DNA of 38,313 nt from Clostridiales bacterium (GCA_027365485.1 DAHXNH010000241.1:1-38313), one strand, 5' to 3'; shown: positions 27,448-36,202, counted from the stretch's first letter. Numbers and translations are program-made. Notes: generated by a model not told the origin, from the sequence alone.

Positions 27448-27638
27448 CATCGTTCCTCCTTGCGCCATCCTGCTTGCCGTTGAATGCTGCGCCATGTACC
27501 CGGGGCAACCTCATCTTGAAGATGTCCTGCAACCGTCACCCGACCCGGTTTTGTCGAGTGTTTATATTGCCGATGACTACCAGGGGTGGCTACCAGCAGC
27601 CAATCGTCGGCTTCTAATGCATGCATGATATCCCGCAC
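27447..27638 (-). CDS. hicA: HicA-family mRNA interferase toxin
   Basis: A 63-residue HicA-type toxin that cleaves mRNA on translating or free RNA. The double-stranded RNA-binding-like fold is visible as RDIMHALEADDWLLVATPGSHRQYKH, with the conserved Gly-Ser-His (His22) expected to be catalytic, then GRVTVAGHLQDEVAPGTWRSIQRQAG. The start GTG 27638 lies behind only a weak GCGGGA, so the true start may be a nearby non-ATG codon. Gene order toxin-antitoxin, with overlapping ends, is canonical. It sits beside a tRNA-like sequence and an IS remnant. Confidence 0.87.
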   Translation of the reverse strand: MRDIMHALEADDWLLVATPGSHRQYKHSTKPGRVTVAGHLQDEVAPGTWRSIQRQAGWRKEER

Positions 27639-27660
27639 TTTTATCGTAAATCCCGCAGTT

Positions 27661-27683
27661 TCATGTTCATGACCTCTATTATA
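27661..27683 (-). promoter_or_regulatory. hicAB promoter -10 and candidate operator
   Basis: On the reverse strand a TATAAT (27678-27683) precedes hicA. Downstream of it is a perfect dyad, TCATGAACATGA (27661-27672, with two central bases), located between the -10 and the hicA start, as an autoregulatory operator would be. No good -35 is seen. Confidence 0.45.
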
Positions 27684-27942
27684 CCCTCCAAGAATGATTA
27701 CGCCGATCGCCACACCAATACCAAATGTCTACGCGAGCGTATGATGCGAGACAACAGTTGGCCATTACTTCACGATGCGAATAGCCGGATAACCAGTTCT
27801 GAACGGTTCGGTCGACGAACTGGCTCTCACGCACTTTCTGGTATTGATAATTGACGAAGTTGCGATAACGCGAACGGAAATGAGTGTGTATTGATTGTTT
27901 GCCGATGATAACATAGCGAAAATGGGATGCTCTATGAAAATA

Positions 27943-28020
27943 GCTCCCCCGTGGAAAGGAACGGGGGAGCGTTCGAAGCCGGGATGGCGTGGTGGACCAC
28001 GCCCGGTTCGCAGTCCATCC
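27943..28020 (-). terminator. Structured 3' region of the ISL3 remnant
   Basis: A perfect 10-bp hairpin (GCTCCCCCGT 27943-27952, ACGGGGGAGC 27961-27970) on the reverse strand is followed by TATTTTC, a plausible terminator for the transposase. Upstream of it is a nested stem (CCGGG 27979-27983 with CCCGG 28002-28006; CGTGGT 27988-27993 with ACCACG 27996-28001), and GGATGG (27982-27987) can instead pair with CCATCC (28015-28020), which gives two exclusive folds. Confidence 0.5.
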
Positions 28021-28062
28021 GGGAGAGGTGTTCAGGTGCCGTTGGCTTGGAGTGGAGTCCGC

Positions 28063-28963
28063 CTAGGCAGCCTCGGGATAAGGCTGCTGAGTAGGATCTA
28101 AATCATAGTAATACCAGGGGAGGGCGAAGAGCGCATTGAGGAGTTCCAGTCCTGCTCGTCCATACCCCCGTCGACGGACCATTTTGGTTTTGTTGTTAGT
28201 CCCCTCCATGGGGCCATTGCTAATGGCCGGATAGCGTAGGCAGTTTTTCACCGCCTCGATATCCTGTTTCAGTCCGGAGGCGAACTCCGCAATCGGTTCC
28301 GAGGCGTCGTCCTGATACGTCTGAATGAATCGGTCCAGGCCTGCCTCATCGCCGGTATCCCGAATCGTGGTAAAGGTGGATAGGCACGTCCGTAGCCGAG
28401 CCACAATCGGGAGCTTGGCTTCCAGCTCCGTATACCATTCAGCGCTCACGATCTTGCTGGGCTTCGAAACGAGGCGTGCGTATCAAAAATGATGGCGACC
28501 GTGGCGTCATCGTAGGCCGTCGTATTGATCCAGGGGGCGGGCACGGACGCCGTCTTTGGTGCTTTGAGGGTCGCACTCTCGACCGAGGCCAGGCCCGTTC
28601 GGGCCTGCAAGGCCGTCGCCCGTTCGTGCGCGACTTCCTGTATTAGGCGTCGATAGATGGAGCCCCGAGCAAATTGGACAAACGCGCCCCGGAGACGGCA
28701 AAGCCGTCCATGGGTTCCACAAAGGGGTAGACGGGACAATCCGGCTGGTCACCAATGTAGCGCGTGTTGGTCATCCTGTGATACACGGTCTTCCCATCCA
28801 ACGGAAAATCTTGCACCGTATGGTCGGTATACCGCTTGGCGGAGTGCCGACTCACGGTGTGGCAGACCGGGCACGTGGCCTGGTCCGACCGCGACCGCCA
28901 TTGAAAGTGCCAGCATTTTTCACCCCGTTCAACTTCCGTCAATCCCAAGTCACTCGGTATCAA
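28063..28963 (-). pseudogene. ISL3-family transposase, broken
   Basis: Three fragments on the reverse strand add up to an ISL3 transposase lacking its middle. The N-terminal zinc-ribbon fragment reads CPVCHTVSRHSAKRYTDHTV and YIGDQPDCPVYPFVEPMDGF; a one-base loss near 28680 then shifts to a helix FVQFARGSIYRRLIQEVA; and the C-terminal fragment (28063-28449) holds SNGPMEGTNNKTKMVRRRGYGRAG, the last catalytic block. The central D-containing region is missing. At about 300 codons it is much shorter than intact ISL3 transposases, so it cannot be active. Confidence 0.85.
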
Positions 28964-29594
28964 AAACCCCTACCAAAACTTCGCTAGCACCTCCATGAGT
29001 CGGGTGATGCTACTGAATCGACCGGCTAGTTCCGTCGCCTGGGTTCTAAAAAAGTCTTGCAATTGTTGGCTTAACCGTACGGAGTCCATAGCCATCCGTA
29101 TCCCCTTGATGACATTTCTTTTCAGGATAGTCCATCGCGTCGAGGATGTCCAGCGTATGATTTCGGTCATGTTTGCATCCAACCACCATCGGAAAAAATG
29201 ACTCTGTTTTCACTTTATGGTTACTGGGTCAATTCTTAATAAATAAAGTGCGTAAGAGCCGGAAAATCCTTAACCTGACAACATTGGGACCCACCCTACC
29301 GATTGTCTTGCCAAATCGGGTGAGGGAGTCCATTCGCGGGGGTGATTTCGGGCTCTCATAGGACGACTAAAGCCTCACCTCGTTCTTACCGTGTAACTCA
29401 ATGATCGAGGTGCGTTGATGTATCGGTCTCGGGTTTTCCCTAAGGCGATGGTGGCTATCTTCAAATGACCCCCTTCTTCCAAGATCGTCCGACATGGCGA
29501 TGTAATGTTCGTAGGAGTTGGCCCGAAGGCATTCAACCGGCTCGCATCCGCTTGGGTTTGAATTGCCATGGATCTATGTGGTTTCGAGCGGATT

Positions 29595-29603
29595 TGTTAT
29601 AAT
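29595..29603 (+). promoter_or_regulatory. Extended -10 promoter of the polyamine cluster
   Basis: TGTTATAAT (29595-29603) is an extended -10 element (TGnTATAAT). I see no matching -35 sequence. It lies 60 bases before the GTG start of the arginine decarboxylase gene, the first gene of the polyamine cluster. Confidence 0.5.
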
Positions 29604-29665
29604 CTCGTACGTATGCATGTCCCCAAAGCTCGGCTTATGCCGTTTGATAATTAAGGAGGGCTTCC

Positions 29666-30127
29666 GTGTTACCTATTCCCCGAAAATTCACCCTTTTAGC
29701 CGGATCGGCCGAAGGGCCGACGCGCTTAAATGCGTTTGACAATGCATTGCTGCGGGCTGGAATTGGCAACGTCAATCTGGTGCGGGTCAGCTCAATTTTG
29801 CCTCCGGGAGCGGTGGAGTATGACCAGTTGGAAATTGTTCCTGGATCGCTTATGCCCACTGCTTACGGGACGATTACTTCGGAGATCGTGGGCGAAGTAA
29901 TTTCCGCCGCTGTGGCCATCGCGATCGGCGAATCTGATCAATATGGAGTGATCATGGAGTTTTCTGGGCGGACCGACCGTAAGCAAGCGGAAGAAACGGT
30001 CTCTGAAATGGCACGCCAGGCTTTTTTTAGTCGCGATCGGCACCTGAAGAGGTTGTTGGTGCGCGGGTGCGAGCATCGAGTGGAACAAATTGGCTGCGCC
30101 TTCGCGGCTGTGGCGCTTTGGTATTAG
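29666..30127 (+). CDS. pdaD: Pyruvoyl-dependent arginine decarboxylase
   Basis: Decarboxylates arginine to agmatine using a pyruvoyl group made by self-cleavage of a serine proenzyme. The cleavage motif VRVSSILPP is intact, with the Ser42-Ser43 bond the expected site that generates the pyruvoyl on the second chain. The rest (GTITSEIVGEVISAAVAIAIG, then GVIMEFSG) matches the compact PvlArgDC fold of about 150-165 residues. The start is GTG 29666 behind AAGGAGGG. PvlArgDC is best known from archaea and from Chlamydia AaxB, so presence in this background may mean transfer. The product agmatine feeds the agmatinase encoded two genes on. Confidence 0.93.
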   Translation: MLPIPRKFTLLAGSAEGPTRLNAFDNALLRAGIGNVNLVRVSSILPPGAVEYDQLEIVPGSLMPTAYGTITSEIVGEVISAAVAIAIGESDQYGVIMEFSGRTDRKQAEETVSEMARQAFFSRDRHLKRLLVRGCEHRVEQIGCAFAAVALWY

Positions 30128-30173
30128 CGCACGGATTTGGCCTGGCAGAGCGTTAGTTGAGAGGAGATGCAAG

Positions 30174-30995
30174 TTGGACGTTTGGTTTACGGAAAATCAG
30201 ACCGCTTCGGTGCGCTTGGGGCTTAAGGTGCAATCCGTCTTGCACCAAGAGACCACCCCCTATCAAGAATTGGTCGTGGCCGAGACCGCGGCCTATGGAC
30301 GAATGTTGGTGCTTGACGGCGCGGTTCAGACGACGACGGTCGACGAGTTTGTGTATCATGAGATGATTACGCACGTGCCCTTGATGATTCATCCCCGGCC
30401 GAAAAAAATTGGAATCATTGGCGGCGGCGATGGTGGAGCGGTTCGCGAAGCGCTGAAACATCCCAGCATTGAATCAGTACACTTGATTGAAATTGATGCA
30501 CAAGTGGTGGCTGCTGCAAAGCGCTATTTCCCAGAGATTAGTATAGAGCTAGACAACCCCCGAGCTCATGTGCATTGTACGGACGGCATTGAATGGGTTC
30601 GTCAAGCACGTGATTTTGACGTGATGGTGGTGGATTCAACCGACCCCGTGGGACCAGCGACCGGCCTTTTTCAGGCGGAGTTTTATCAGGCGGTGGCAAG
30701 CGCATTGGGCGATGATGGAGTCATGGTGGCGCAGTCGGAATCACCCTATCTAGAGCCAGACGTGATCCAAATGGTGGTCCGAGGGATGCGATCGGCATTC
30801 CCCATCGTTCGACTCTATTTGGCCGCTATTCCCACCTATCCTAGTGGGTTTTGGTCCTTTACGCTGGGATCCAAGGGTCCGCTTCCGGGGCCAGCCGATG
30901 CTCAGCGGACGAACTTTGCCACTCGATATTGGACACCGGATGTGCATCAGGCTTGCTTCCAGTTGCCTAAGTTTGTGGAGGATCTCTTGTTGTGA
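30174..30995 (+). CDS. speE: Spermidine synthase (polyamine aminopropyltransferase)
   Basis: Adds an aminopropyl group from decarboxylated S-adenosylmethionine to putrescine. The methyltransferase-like site GIIGGGDGGAVREALKHP, the Asp of LIEIDAQVVAAAKRYFPE, and the catalytic VDSTDPVGPA (Asp154, Asp157) are all visible. The 273-residue length is normal. The start is TTG 30174, six or seven bases after GAGAGGAG; the earlier ATG in the long frame lies inside the decarboxylase gene and has no site. The stop codon overlaps the GTG of speB. No adenosylmethionine decarboxylase is present in this window, so it must be elsewhere. Confidence 0.95.
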   Translation: MDVWFTENQTASVRLGLKVQSVLHQETTPYQELVVAETAAYGRMLVLDGAVQTTTVDEFVYHEMITHVPLMIHPRPKKIGIIGGGDGGAVREALKHPSIESVHLIEIDAQVVAAAKRYFPEISIELDNPRAHVHCTDGIEWVRQARDFDVMVVDSTDPVGPATGLFQAEFYQAVASALGDDGVMVAQSESPYLEPDVIQMVVRGMRSAFPIVRLYLAAIPTYPSGFWSFTLGSKGPLPGPADAQRTNFATRYWTPDVHQACFQLPKFVEDLLL

Positions 30996-31855
30996 CCGAA
31001 TATTTTGTTGCCAAGAAGTTTCTCGGGATGACTGCTGCCGCAGTCGATGCTGAGTGGATCTATTTTGGCTTGCCTATGGACTTTACCGCATCGTTTCAAC
31101 CAGGCTCGCGCTTTGGCCCACCGAGAATTCGTGAGGCCTCCTATGGCCTGGAGACCTATTCCATACTCCTGGATCGAGACTTGGAAGATGTGTCGGTGGC
31201 AGACGTTGGAGACTTAGAGTTTGCCTTTGGTAATGTGTCTCAAGCTTTGACGCAAATTGGCGAAGCGGCGGAGAGCATCTTAGCCGAGGGAAAACGGTTT
31301 GTGGCCGTGGGCGGAGAGCACTTGGTTACGCTGCCTTTGATTCAAGCAGTGGCGGCTCATTATCCTGACTTGGTGGTCGTACACTGGGATGCCCACGCCG
31401 ACCTTCGTGATACCTATTTGGGGGAACGGTTGTCGCATGCTACCGTACTTCGCCGGGTGTCGGAGCTCTTGCGACCTGGTCACTTGTACCAATTTGGCAT
31501 TCGATCGGGAACGCGCGAGGAAATGGTCTATGCCAAAGAGAATACGCACCTGTATCCAGAAGCGGTGCTGGCTCCGCTGACGTCGGTCATCGAGGAACTG
31601 AAAGGGCGTCCTTTGTACGTTACCATTGACTTAGATGTAATCGACCCGGGATTTTTTCCTGGCACTGGGACCCCTGAACCCGGCGGAATCTCAGCTGCGG
31701 AAGCCTTTAGCGCACTCAGGCTGTTGGGCGGGCTGAATGTGGTGGGTATGGATTTCGTGGAAACCATGCCGTTACAAGATGTTTCGCAACGCACCGCGGT
31801 GCTGGCAGCCAAAATGATCCGCGATGCGCTCTTAACGGTCACCCGACCACGGTGA
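30992..31855 (+). CDS. speB: Agmatinase (ureohydrolase family)
   Basis: Hydrolyses agmatine to putrescine and urea in a Mn(II)-dependent reaction. The binuclear metal ligands are visible as His110 (GGEH), Asp133-His135-Asp137 (DAHAD) and Asp213-Asp215 (DLDVIDP). Nearby PGTGTPEPGG is the substrate-loop signature. The length of 287 fits bacterial agmatinases. The start is a GTG (GTGA overlap) sharing bases with the speE stop, so translation is coupled. With the pyruvoyl decarboxylase and SpeE it completes an arginine-agmatine-putrescine-spermidine route in one operon. Confidence 0.95.
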   Translation: MTEYFVAKKFLGMTAAAVDAEWIYFGLPMDFTASFQPGSRFGPPRIREASYGLETYSILLDRDLEDVSVADVGDLEFAFGNVSQALTQIGEAAESILAEGKRFVAVGGEHLVTLPLIQAVAAHYPDLVVVHWDAHADLRDTYLGERLSHATVLRRVSELLRPGHLYQFGIRSGTREEMVYAKENTHLYPEAVLAPLTSVIEELKGRPLYVTIDLDVIDPGFFPGTGTPEPGGISAAEAFSALRLLGGLNVVGMDFVETMPLQDVSQRTAVLAAKMIRDALLTVTRPR

Positions 31856-31874
31856 GAGAAGAAAGGAGGATATG

Positions 31875-33539
31875 ATGGATTCGCTTTGGGAGCAGGCCCG
31901 GCTAGAGATTAGGGCGGGATTACAAGTGGCACTCACTTCCCTCTCGGTGGATATGGCCCTAGAGAGGATCGAGGTAACTCCTCCCACCGAAGAAGGTCAT
32001 GGGGATTGGGTGACGAATCTTGCGTTTCGCTTGACGAAGCGTTTGGCGGGGTCACCGCCAAACATTGCCGCCCGGTTGGCGGAACATTTTCCTCAGTTGC
32101 CCTTGGTGCAGCGGATTGAGGTAGCAGGACCAGGATTTATCAACTTCTGGGTAGACTCGCAGTGGCTGGCTCAGGTCTTGGTCGAGGCGGTGAATAATCC
32201 TCAGGGCTTTGGTCGGCGCCCACCTATAGGGGAGCGTGTCTTGTTAGAGTTCGTCTCGGCCAATCCCACCGGGCCCCTCGTCGTGGTCAATGGCCGAGCG
32301 GCTGCCTGGGGCGATAGCCTGGCTCGACTGCTTACGATGGCGGGATATAGCGTAGACCGCGAATTTTATGTCAACGATGCCGGTATGCAAGTGGTCAAGC
32401 TGGGTCAAGCCATGGCCATTCGACTGGACGAGTTGCGTGGGTCGCCGTTGCCGGAGGTCTGGCCGGAAGGCGTCTATCCGGCAGAGTACGTTCGAGACTT
32501 GGCTCAAGCGTATGCTGCCTCTCATTCCCAGTGGGAAGCTTTAGTGGAAGATGTCACGGCCTGGCCTGAGCTCGGCGCATGGGCCGCTGAAATACTGAGA
32601 GCGCAGCAAGAAAAAGAACTGGAACGGTTCGGGGTGCGCTTTGACCGTTGGTTTTCTGAGAAGAGCCTTCGAGACGCAAAGCGACCAGATGCAGTGGTGC
32701 AGCAATTGGAAAGCCTTGACCTTTTGTATGACCAAGAAGGGGCGCGCTGGTTTCGTTCCACCCAGTTCGGTGATCAGAAAGATTACGTGGTGGTCAAGTC
32801 GGATGGGGGATACACGTACATCGTTCCCGATGCGGCCTATCATGTCGAGAAGTTTCAACGCGGTTATGATCATGTGATTGATTTGCTGGGACCCGATCAC
32901 CACGGCCATTTAAGCCGGATGCGGGCGATTATGGCGGGACTCGGCTATCGTGCAGAAACATTGGAGATCTTAATAATCCAAATGGTGCGTTTGCTTCGCG
33001 GGGGACAGCCGGTAAAGATGTCGAAGCGGGGAGGAACGTTCGTCACCTTGGCCGAACTGATGGATGAGGTGGAGGTGGATCCTGCACGCTGGTTTTTTGT
33101 CGAACGGTCGTCGGATACGCCGATGGACTTTGATTTAGACCTGGCCCAATTGAAGACTCAGGAGAACCCGGTGTATTACGTGCAATACGCGGGCGCACGC
33201 ATTCATAGCATCTTGCAGACTTATGAGGCCCGTTTCGCTGAGGATCCGGAGCCCTTTGACTCTCTCAAGTTGGTAGAGCCGTTAGAGCAGGCCCTGATTA
33301 GAGATGTGGCTAAGATGCCTTCAGTCATTCTGAGGGCAGCGGAGCAGCGTGCGCCGCAGGCGCTCTGTCGATACCTCACAGAAATAGCGACACATTTTCA
33401 CGCATTTTATCGACAACATCGTATTATGGAGGAAGCGCCTTCCCTCCGCCGGGCGCGCATAGAGTTGATTCGAGCGGTATTGATTGCGCTGAGCCAAGCC
33501 ATGGAGGTCATTGGTGTTAGTGTGCCGGAACGCATGTAA
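31875..33539 (+). CDS. argS: Arginyl-tRNA synthetase with an atypical HIGH motif
   Basis: Charges tRNA-Arg with arginine. The N-terminal additional domain is at residues 1-80, the catalytic core contains EFVSANPTGPL and the KMSKRGG loop is intact near residue 375, and the C-terminal anticodon-binding DALR domain ends in EVIGVSVPERM. The HIGH-equivalent site (expected HxGH after PTGPL) reads V136-V137-V138-N139, so both conserved histidines are missing. The overall length (554) and lack of frameshifts indicate a functional gene. ATG 31875 is preferred over 31872 because AAGGAGG is only two bases from the latter. It lies 19 bases after speB. Confidence 0.95.
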   Translation: MDSLWEQARLEIRAGLQVALTSLSVDMALERIEVTPPTEEGHGDWVTNLAFRLTKRLAGSPPNIAARLAEHFPQLPLVQRIEVAGPGFINFWVDSQWLAQVLVEAVNNPQGFGRRPPIGERVLLEFVSANPTGPLVVVNGRAAAWGDSLARLLTMAGYSVDREFYVNDAGMQVVKLGQAMAIRLDELRGSPLPEVWPEGVYPAEYVRDLAQAYAASHSQWEALVEDVTAWPELGAWAAEILRAQQEKELERFGVRFDRWFSEKSLRDAKRPDAVVQQLESLDLLYDQEGARWFRSTQFGDQKDYVVVKSDGGYTYIVPDAAYHVEKFQRGYDHVIDLLGPDHHGHLSRMRAIMAGLGYRAETLEILIIQMVRLLRGGQPVKMSKRGGTFVTLAELMDEVEVDPARWFFVERSSDTPMDFDLDLAQLKTQENPVYYVQYAGARIHSILQTYEARFAEDPEPFDSLKLVEPLEQALIRDVAKMPSVILRAAEQRAPQALCRYLTEIATHFHAFYRQHRIMEEAPSLRRARIELIRAVLIALSQAMEVIGVSVPERM

Positions 33540-33560
33540 TGCGGAGCGGGGAGGGCCCAG

Positions 33561-34646
33561 ATGAACGATTCATACCCAGCTGGAAAGGGGGCGTGGAGCA
33601 TGGATAGGTCGGGAGTCGACGCCATCCATCGTCTCTTGGAACACGAGGTCAACGAAAGATCTTTCCCCGGAGCGGTAGTCGGGGCGGCCAATCGCGAGAG
33701 CGTATGGTTCCGACAAAGTGTGGGCTATCGTCAGGTCACTCCAGAGCTCTGGCCGATGACGGTAAACACCCTGTTCGATCTAGCGTCATTGACCAAGGTG
33801 GTGGCGACGACCAGCTTGGTGTTTCGCGTCTTGGAGCGGGGACTTCTTCGTTTGGACGATTTGGTGTCACGATTTTTGCCGGCGGATTTTGGCAGTCTCA
33901 GACTGTTTCATCTTTTGACCCACACCAGCGGCCTTCCCGCTTGGATGGATTTGACCTCGTTTGATCCGACCATGCGCGATCTTCGCATTGGGGCTGTCGC
34001 CAGCGCTGACCGGATCTACCCGGCCGGTGATCAAGTACTGTATTCCGACCTCAACTTTGTCTTGCTCGGTCATATCTTAGAGAGCATCACCGGATTGGGA
34101 CTCGATCGGTTGTTTGCCGAAGAGGTTGGAGGGCCCCTCGGACTAGAGCATACCGGATTTCTCCCTAAGCCGTATCCAGAAATTGCGGCCACGGAAACAG
34201 ACGCTAATGGGATCCCTTTAGTGGGCGTGGTTCACGATGAGAACGCGCGGGCAGCAGGGGGTGTCCTCGGCCATGCCGGCCTGTTCGGGACGCTTGACGA
34301 CCTGTTGACTTTCGGACAAGCTTTGTTGCGCTATGGCGAAGGGCCAAAAACCCGCTGGCTCTCCCCGGCTTCGGTGAAGGCCTTGATGCGGCCAAGGACT
34401 TTAGGGATCCCCGGAGAACTCCGAGGCTACGGCTACCAAAAACCTCATCCGCTGTCTTCAGCGGGGGACTTGATGTCAGAGGCTGCAATTGGGCATACAG
34501 GCTTTACTGGAACCTCGTTGTGGGTAGATTTTGATTATGACGTGGTGATGGTCATGCTGACCAACCGCGTCCATTTTGGTCGCGCACTTAATGCGCCGGT
34601 CCGTCTTCGCCCTATCTTTCACAATATGGTCTTGGCGATGATCTAA
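33561..34646 (+). CDS. Serine hydrolase, beta-lactamase class C / PBP-like fold
   Basis: A 361-residue protein of the class C beta-lactamase/esterase superfamily. The active-site SxxK is visible as DLASLTKVVAT (Ser-Leu-Thr-Lys), the YxN motif as LYSDLNFVLLG (Tyr-Ser-Asp), and the third motif as HTGFTG in place of KTG. Such enzymes include D-aminopeptidases, esterases and lactamases; substrate is not deducible. No signal peptide is seen at ATG 33561, which has a GGGGAGGG site; ATG 33600 is a weaker alternative. It may be the last gene of the argS transcript. Confidence 0.9.
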   Translation: MNDSYPAGKGAWSMDRSGVDAIHRLLEHEVNERSFPGAVVGAANRESVWFRQSVGYRQVTPELWPMTVNTLFDLASLTKVVATTSLVFRVLERGLLRLDDLVSRFLPADFGSLRLFHLLTHTSGLPAWMDLTSFDPTMRDLRIGAVASADRIYPAGDQVLYSDLNFVLLGHILESITGLGLDRLFAEEVGGPLGLEHTGFLPKPYPEIAATETDANGIPLVGVVHDENARAAGGVLGHAGLFGTLDDLLTFGQALLRYGEGPKTRWLSPASVKALMRPRTLGIPGELRGYGYQKPHPLSSAGDLMSEAAIGHTGFTGTSLWVDFDYDVVMVMLTNRVHFGRALNAPVRLRPIFHNMVLAMI

Positions 34647-35094
34647 CCGGTCTTTGCTGCTAAGAGCGCGAGGAACACGGGAGTTCGATTGTATCCTGCT
34701 GATGAACCATGGCGTGGTCAACGATGCGATTTTGGACCTGGTCGAGTCGGGTAGCGGGTAGAGAGCTAACCGTTTAACTGCCATTGAGGATGCCTTGGTT
34801 GGAGGGCAAAGACTCTCCATTGTCCGTTGCGATTCATCCTCGGATGAACGAATCTGGTCCCCGCCATGAACCGATGGCAGCCCATCTTGGATTGAACAAA
34901 ACGGCGGCGCTTTTTACGGTGAAGAGGTCGGCCAGAACTTCCTCTCGTGGGGTTTTTCGCCATTGGACCATGGACCGGTCCACTAGCAGAATTCCGTTCG
35001 CCTCCTCCGAGAGCGTATTCTAAGCGTCAGCCTGGCAAGGTCGTGGGGTTAAGGTGGACCACCCTGGCCGTATAATACAAAGTACGCATGAGCC
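34647..35094. other. Intergenic region before the ISL3 end
   Basis: About 450 bases without a supported gene. A perfect TATAAT at 35071 precedes CGCATG but has no clear -35. The palindrome AGGTGGACCACC is at 35052-35063. The sequence up to 35094 does not match the ISL3 remnant upstream. Confidence 0.35.
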
Positions 35095-35223
35095 CATCGC
35101 GTCGAGGATGTTCAGCGTATGATTTCGGTCGTATTTGCATCGAACCGCTCTCGGGGAAGATCACTCTGTTTTTGCTTAATGGTTACTGGGTCAATTATTA
35201 ATACCAGAAAGTGCGTAAGAGCC
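35095..35223 (-). mobile_element. Solitary ISL3 end fragment
   Basis: This 129-base stretch is a diverged copy of the right end of the ISL3 remnant (29133-29260), starting with the shared CATCGCGTCGAGGATG and ending in AAAGTGCGTAAGAGCC (35208-35223), which is the terminal inverted repeat. No transposase lies inside it. The right side abuts the C-terminal part of an ISAs1 transposase frame, so the element seems to have inserted in, or been joined to, the ISAs1 copy. Confidence 0.75.
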
Positions 35224-35939
35224 GAATATTGGGCAGCTTCATCCGTCGGATCAAGCCGATGGCGACATTTCGCAGCGTTGCCATAACTTGTGGACCGCAT
35301 TCGGTCCGGATTTGGGACCGGCCTTCATCAAATGCCATGTTCCGGACGGCATGCAGGCGGGTTTCTGTGTCCCACCCAGTGCGCTCGCGCCTGCCCCCCG
35401 ATTTGCTGAGCTGGGGCCTTTTGCGGACGCAATCTCGTGACGCCGAAGACCATCTCATCGCGGGGATTTTCTCCCACGAGGTGGGTCACATGGCGGTCAA
35501 TGTGAAAGATCTGGCCCAAATCGGGCCAGTGTAGATAGGCATTGAGGACAGTCGAGGTGCGCACGGTCCGCTGCTCGATACGGCCATGCCCTTTATCGAG
35601 GGTGATGCTCGGAGGACTATAGTCGTCCAACTCGACGGCCAGCGCATCATCCTCCTGAAGGGAATTCTGGCTTAACCACTCATTGATGACGGCGTTGTCG
35701 GCATCGCCGTCTAGGCTTTGCAGGGCCCGACGGATGGTCGCCTCGCCGTACTGGGGACTATAAAGGTTGGTCCGCAGCGCTCGCGGTGTACTGGACTCAA
35801 GTCATGATTTCCAGTCGCTGATCGCGACATGGGAGATCCTCCCAGCGAGTACAGCGGCTAGGGCCAACAGCAGGACTTCCTCTAAGAGGAAACGAAAATT
35901 CCGCTGATGACGGGGATCAATCAGGATCGAGAGACGGCC
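35198..35939 (-). pseudogene. ISAs1-family transposase, broken
   Basis: On the reverse strand the N-terminal DDE_Tnp_1-associated block RLSILIDPRHQRNFRFLLEE and LALAAVLAGRISHVAISDW is at about 35805-35939. A frame interruption follows, then SPQYGEATIRRALQSLDG and INEWLSQNSLQED, a deletion joining ALAVELD to DYSPPS, and then DKGHGRIEQRTVRTSTVLNAY, the C-terminal catalytic block. A further shift near 35370 leads to RLHAVRNMAFDEGRSQIRT. The central catalytic part is lost, so it is inactive. The C-terminus reads into the ISL3 repeat. Confidence 0.85.
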
Positions 35940-36202
35940 GCGGAGGCCGGAAGGCCTGCCAGTTGAGTGTTTCCCGATCGATTCTGAAGAACCGTTGCCT
36001 CCGTCTGAGCCAGAGGTTCGTCCGGACGCTGAGCATCCCTGACTCCACCTCACCCGTAATTTTGCTGACAGACCTTCACTGGAACAGAGCGGTCGAAAAA
36101 TGTTCATTCCCTTAAAAAAGGCGTAAACACAAGGCTTTACTAGACTTTGACGAGGCCTTGCTGGCCGAACCATGACATGTTGCAGTGTCAGCAGACGATG
36201 GG

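Larger units (their letters stand above)
27822..29260 (-). mobile_element. Decayed ISL3-type insertion element
   Basis: The left end GGCTCTCACGCACTTT (27822-27837) is the inverted counterpart of AAAGTGCGTAAGAGCC (29245-29260), with a C/T difference; ISL3 ends begin in GGCTCTT. Between them lies a frameshifted and internally deleted ISL3 transposase on the reverse strand. No matching target duplication flanks the ends (GACGAACT versus GGAAAATC). The 128 bases at the right end (29133-29260) recur as a solitary fragment at 35095-35223, so the element was present at least twice. Confidence 0.75.

Noticed and set aside
27700-28040. Possible CRISPR-like or tandem repeats around the hairpins
   Set aside because: Hairpins are inverted repeats without a regularly spaced direct-repeat unit; no CRISPR array was found anywhere in the window.
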